7,651 nt of DNA from Anaerolineae bacterium (lineage in GTDB: Bacteria > Chloroflexota > Anaerolineae > J102). The notes beneath the pieces are model-generated. The model did no database searches. It was not told the origin of the DNA and worked only from the letters and a program-made list of their open reading frames with translations. Of this stretch, positions 4,966-7,651 are shown piece after piece (positions within the stretch are counted from its first letter, which is position 1; the number at the start of each line of letters is the position of its first letter). Where the stretch lies: positions 1 to 7,651 of the forward strand of contig JALXAF010000127.1 in the NCBI GenBank assembly GCA_026992375.1, in the 5' to 3' direction. The position numbers were made by a program, and so were the translations under genes.

Positions 4966-6792
4966 TCACCTCGTCGGCCAGACCAGGGGCGTCAGCAACA
5001 CCACCGATAATCCCATAAAGATGACGGGCGGCAGATTCAGCTTCGGATAATCTGCAAAACTGTATTTGCCCGGCGTTCGTAGCGAAAGGCAGATTACATC
5101 GGTGATGGGCGTGAGGAAAGAAGCGCTCACCCCCGCCATCACCGCAATTACGAAAGGCTCGGGACGTAAGCTCATGCTTTGCGCAAGATAAATAGCGATT
5201 GGGGTAAGCACCAAAGCCAGCACCGAGTTGGAGAGAAACTGAGTCAGCAATACACTGATGGTGAATAGCGCAGCCAATAGCGCATAAGGACTCATGCCCG
5301 AAAGAAATAGCTCGAAAATATCTCCCATCGTCGCAGAAAGCCCTGAGTTGTTCATCGCCGTGCCCAGGGGCAACAACGCTGCAATGAAAATCACGATGCC
5401 CCAGTCTATGTCCTCGTACGCCTCTTTGGGGCTCACAGCGCCAAGGATGATCGTCGCCAGCGCCCCGGCGATGGCCGCCATCGGCAGCGAAAACCAGGGA
5501 AGAACGCTGAGGACGATGACCCCGAGCAAGATCAGGAGCATGATCCTGGAACCCTTGCTGACTACATCCTCGGGCTTCACGCCCAATTGCGAGAGGATGA
5601 TAATCTCTGCATCTTTGCGCAAGGCCTGAATCTGGCGGGGCGCTCCTTCCACCAATAGTCTGTCACCCGCCTGCAAGGTTTTTTCGGACAAACGCTGCGC
5701 CGAAGCGACGCCCTCTCGCAAGATCGCCAACACCGTCAGCCCGTAGCGCTTGCCGAATTGCAACTCCCCCAGAGTCTTCCCCACCAGCGAGGAATAGGGC
5801 GGGATCAGCGCCTCCGCCAGCTCCATCTCGGCCGGAGCCAAACGAGCCAGATCCACCAGCGAGACCGAGCCTTTGGGCTCTAAATGATGAATAGAGGCGA
5901 GCTGCAGGATATCGGCGCGTTTCCCTTGCACCACGATTTCGTCATTCTCCTCCAGAATGAGATCGGGCCAGGGGCGGAATGGCGCGCCTCCGGGATGAGC
6001 GACTCCCACAATGGTTACATCCCATTGCTCTCGCAATCTCAGCTCCCGCAGACGCTTCCCCACCAGATCAGATCCCGCCCGCACTCGCAGGCGATAAAAC
6101 AGATCATCGATCTTGTAGGTTTTCCTCAGCTCTTGCAGATTAGGCCCCACCTGCACGGGACGTTCTCCTGTGTCGGGCAATAACTTTTGTCCTACGCCCA
6201 ACACCCAGGCCAGACTGAAAAGCAGCGTGGGCGCTCCCACCACGGCGATGGAGAGAAGTCCCAACTGAATGCCCGTTTGCTGATGCAAAATATCAGCAGC
6301 GATGAGGTGGGCAGGGGTGCCCAACAGCGTCAGATAACCGCCCAGAGCCGTAAAAGTTCCGATAGGCAGGAGCAGCTTTCCCAACGGCGTCTTGCTGGCC
6401 CGGCTCAACCGATACCCCAGGGGCAGCATGATCACCAGCGCCGCCAGGTTGGCCATGAACGCCGAGAACAGACTGGTGACGATGAACATTATGCCGGATA
6501 AGCGCCGCGGCGAACGACCGCCCGCGTCCAGCATCCACTGCCCGATGAGAGCGATGGCCCCCGAACGCTTCAATCCGCCCGACACCACATAGATGCCCGC
6601 CAACGTGATGGTCGCCGAAGCGGAAAATCCCGCCAGCGCTTCATCCGCGCTGAGCGCGCCGCCCACATAAAGGACGACCAGCGTGCCCAGCGCCACCCAC
6701 TCCATGGTGAATCGCCCGCTGGCGATCATGCCGATGCTCATCAGCAGCGCCGCGGCTGTGAAGACCGCCTGCCAGTTCATCCCGTCCATCAT
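4966..6792 (-). CDS. SLC13/DASS-type permease with two internal TrkA-C (RCK_C) domains
   Basis: A 608-residue inner-membrane transporter. A first membrane block (about residues 1-205) and a second (about 415-608), each of several hydrophobic helices, flank a soluble region with two TrkA-C modules (about 229-299 and 321-400), the first with DLVGKRLRELRL and the second with SLVGKTLGELQF. This is the layout of bacterial SLC13 permeases, which import anions such as sulfate or dicarboxylates, usually with Na+. TrkA-C domains bind small ligands and probably gate transport. The usual substrate-site motifs are altered: MANLAAL (113-119) where NNTP is common, GGYLTLLGTPAHL (151-163) where GGT.TLIGTSTNL is common, and FLTPITDVIC (559-568) where TPIGYQTN is common; FLSNSVLAL (519-527) is nearer standard. 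Substrate is therefore open. The start is taken at 6792 because ATG overlaps the radC stop as ATGA; ATGs at 6789 and 6780 are alternatives. The gene converges on glycerate kinase, 38 bp away. Confidence 0.93.
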   Translation of the reverse strand: MMDGMNWQAVFTAAALLMSIGMIASGRFTMEWVALGTLVVLYVGGALSADEALAGFSASATITLAGIYVVSGGLKRSGAIALIGQWMLDAGGRSPRRLSGIMFIVTSLFSAFMANLAALVIMLPLGYRLSRASKTPLGKLLLPIGTFTALGGYLTLLGTPAHLIAADILHQQTGIQLGLLSIAVVGAPTLLFSLAWVLGVGQKLLPDTGERPVQVGPNLQELRKTYKIDDLFYRLRVRAGSDLVGKRLRELRLREQWDVTIVGVAHPGGAPFRPWPDLILEENDEIVVQGKRADILQLASIHHLEPKGSVSLVDLARLAPAEMELAEALIPPYSSLVGKTLGELQFGKRYGLTVLAILREGVASAQRLSEKTLQAGDRLLVEGAPRQIQALRKDAEIIILSQLGVKPEDVVSKGSRIMLLILLGVIVLSVLPWFSLPMAAIAGALATIILGAVSPKEAYEDIDWGIVIFIAALLPLGTAMNNSGLSATMGDIFELFLSGMSPYALLAALFTISVLLTQFLSNSVLALVLTPIAIYLAQSMSLRPEPFVIAVMAGVSASFLTPITDVICLSLRTPGKYSFADYPKLNLPPVIFMGLSVVLLTPLVWPTR

Positions 6793-7499
6793 TTGAAACC
6801 CAACCGCCGCTCTTTCATGCTCACCCAACGATTGCGCCCCAAAATCAGGTGATCCAGCACATCGATGTTCAGCAGTGTGCCCGCATCCACAATCCGCCGG
6901 GTGAGAATGACATCCTCGGGCGAGGGCGAGGGATCACCGCTGGGGTGATTGTGGGCGACGATGATGGCGGCGGCGTTGCTCTTGATGGCCTCCTTGAATA
7001 TCTCGCCTATACGGATGCTGGTTGTGTTCAGCGTGCCCTTGTAGATGGTGGGCGTGGCGATGATCCGGTTGCGCGTGTCAATGAGCACCACCTTGACATA
7101 CTCCTGATCCACATACGCCAGCTCGGCCATCAACAGCCGCGCCACGATCTCGGGCGAATCGGCCCGCAGCCGCTCTTCCGGCGCGGCCCGCATCACCCGC
7201 CGCCCCAACTCGATGGCCGCCATAATCTGCGCTGCCTTGGCTTCGCCAATGCCATGATGCCGTTGCAGATCGGTGAAGCTGGCCCGGGCCAGCGCATCCA
7301 GCGTCCGATAATAGCGCATGAGATCGGTCGCCATATCGATGACGTTGATCCCTTGAGCGCCGCTGCGCAGGATGATGGCGATGAGCTCAGCCTCGCTCAG
7401 CGCCTCGGGCCCCAGCCTGGCCAGACGCTCTCTCGGTCGCGTGCCCTCGGGCAGATCGTGGATGGTGTAGGTGGGCTTCGATTGTTGGACGTCGGACAT
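6789..7499 (-). CDS. radC: RadC family protein (JAMM/MPN domain, UPF0758)
   Basis: A 236-residue RadC of typical length. The N-terminal helical part begins IHDLPEGTRPRERLARLG. A helix-hairpin-helix DNA-binding motif lies at about 82-101 (HGIGEAKAAQIMAAIELGRR). The C-terminal MPN domain (about 115-236) has an intact JAMM metal site: Glu166 (IGEIFKEAI), His183, His185, Ser193 and Asp196, matching HxH-x7-S-x2-D. The intact site suggests a zinc-dependent hydrolase. Despite the name, a DNA-repair role has been withdrawn for the Escherichia coli gene and the substrate is unknown; related proteins recur on mobile elements. The frame is open to 7649, but the family begins just before YTIHDLPEGTRPRERL, so the ATG at 7499 is chosen; no Shine-Dalgarno is evident. 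It overlaps the downstream permease start by 4 bp and lies 49 bp downstream of a probable transposase end. Confidence 0.95.
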   Translation of the reverse strand: MSDVQQSKPTYTIHDLPEGTRPRERLARLGPEALSEAELIAIILRSGAQGINVIDMATDLMRYYRTLDALARASFTDLQRHHGIGEAKAAQIMAAIELGRRVMRAAPEERLRADSPEIVARLLMAELAYVDQEYVKVVLIDTRNRIIATPTIYKGTLNTTSIRIGEIFKEAIKSNAAAIIVAHNHPSGDPSPSPEDVILTRRIVDAGTLLNIDVLDHLILGRNRWVSMKERRLGFK

Positions 7500-7548
7500 G
7501 ATGACAGCGGCGTTCGGATGAATGAGCCTGCTTTGAAAATAGAATAAG

Positions 7549-7651
7549 TCACGCCGCAATAGGTACGGGCTGCAAGGATACTTGATAGCCCAAGCGACGC
7601 AGTTGACGCATAAGGTAGTCCACCTTGGCCTCTTTTCGCCGCGAGTCAAAG
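7549..7651 (-). CDS. C-terminal fragment of a probable transposase (cut by window edge)
   Basis: The last 33 codons of a gene entering from the right end at a TGA at 7551-7549. The visible residues include SRRKEAKVDYLMRQLRRLGY and the ending QVSLQPVPIAA. A basic amphipathic helix followed by LGY.V.L.P just before the stop is a tail I associate with insertion-sequence transposases of cyanobacteria and Chloroflexota. No catalytic motif is inside the window, so neither the IS family nor intactness can be judged. Codon use fits a real frame, and the stop falls well before radC. It is on the same strand as radC, so readthrough from it could drive radC. Transposase identity rests on tail resemblance only. 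Confidence 0.45.
   Translation of the reverse strand, partial: FDSRRKEAKVDYLMRQLRRLGYQVSLQPVPIAA

Noticed and set aside
7500..7649. 50-residue N-terminal extension of RadC
   Set aside because: It reads through the probable transposase tail in another frame and does not resemble the RadC N-terminus, which begins just before YTIHDLPEGTRPRERL.

Overview
This 7.65-kb window is GC-rich bacterial chromosome with mostly ordinary housekeeping and envelope genes. No tRNA, rRNA, CRISPR array or phage gene is visible. The protein set (a lipoprotein with a Thr/Pro-rich linker, a large membrane-anchored VanW-family protein, a MOFRL-type glycerate 2-kinase and an SLC13 permease with inserted TrkA-C domains) and the dispersed-type intergenic repeats would suit an environmental Chloroflexota-like bacterium. 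That placement is inferred from gene style, not from a marker gene.

Left part (1-1130, minus strand): the first 52 residues of a lipoprotein run off the left edge, with a plausible sigma70-type promoter at 234-262. Upstream of it, on the same strand, is a complete endonuclease/exonuclease/phosphatase (EEP) superfamily hydrolase.

Middle intergenic region (1131-1668): this 538-bp divergent spacer has no convincing gene. It holds three TCACAT direct repeats, a 99-bp element with nested inverted repeats (1279-1377), a compact hairpin (1450-1471) and a long imperfect inverted repeat (1490-1544). The last one reads into the open frame of the next gene and creates a false early start.

Central plus-strand pair (1669-4927): a VanW/YoaR-type cell-surface protein is followed 31 bp later by glycerate 2-kinase. 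A 6-bp hairpin fills most of the gap. They could be cotranscribed, but no functional link between them is evident.

Right part (4966-7651, minus strand): a probable transposase C-terminus enters from the right edge. Next come radC (JAMM/MPN protein) and an SLC13 permease whose start overlaps the radC stop by ATGA, suggesting translational coupling. The permease keeps the two-repeat membrane architecture but departs from the family's usual substrate-site motifs. It converges on glycerate kinase across a 38-bp gap with no good terminator.

I see no clear new multi-gene system. The points most worth checking are the nested-repeat intergenic region, the divergent binding motifs of the SLC13 permease, the radC-permease overlap beside a mobile-element remnant, and the single Cys plus nearby His in the VanW domain.
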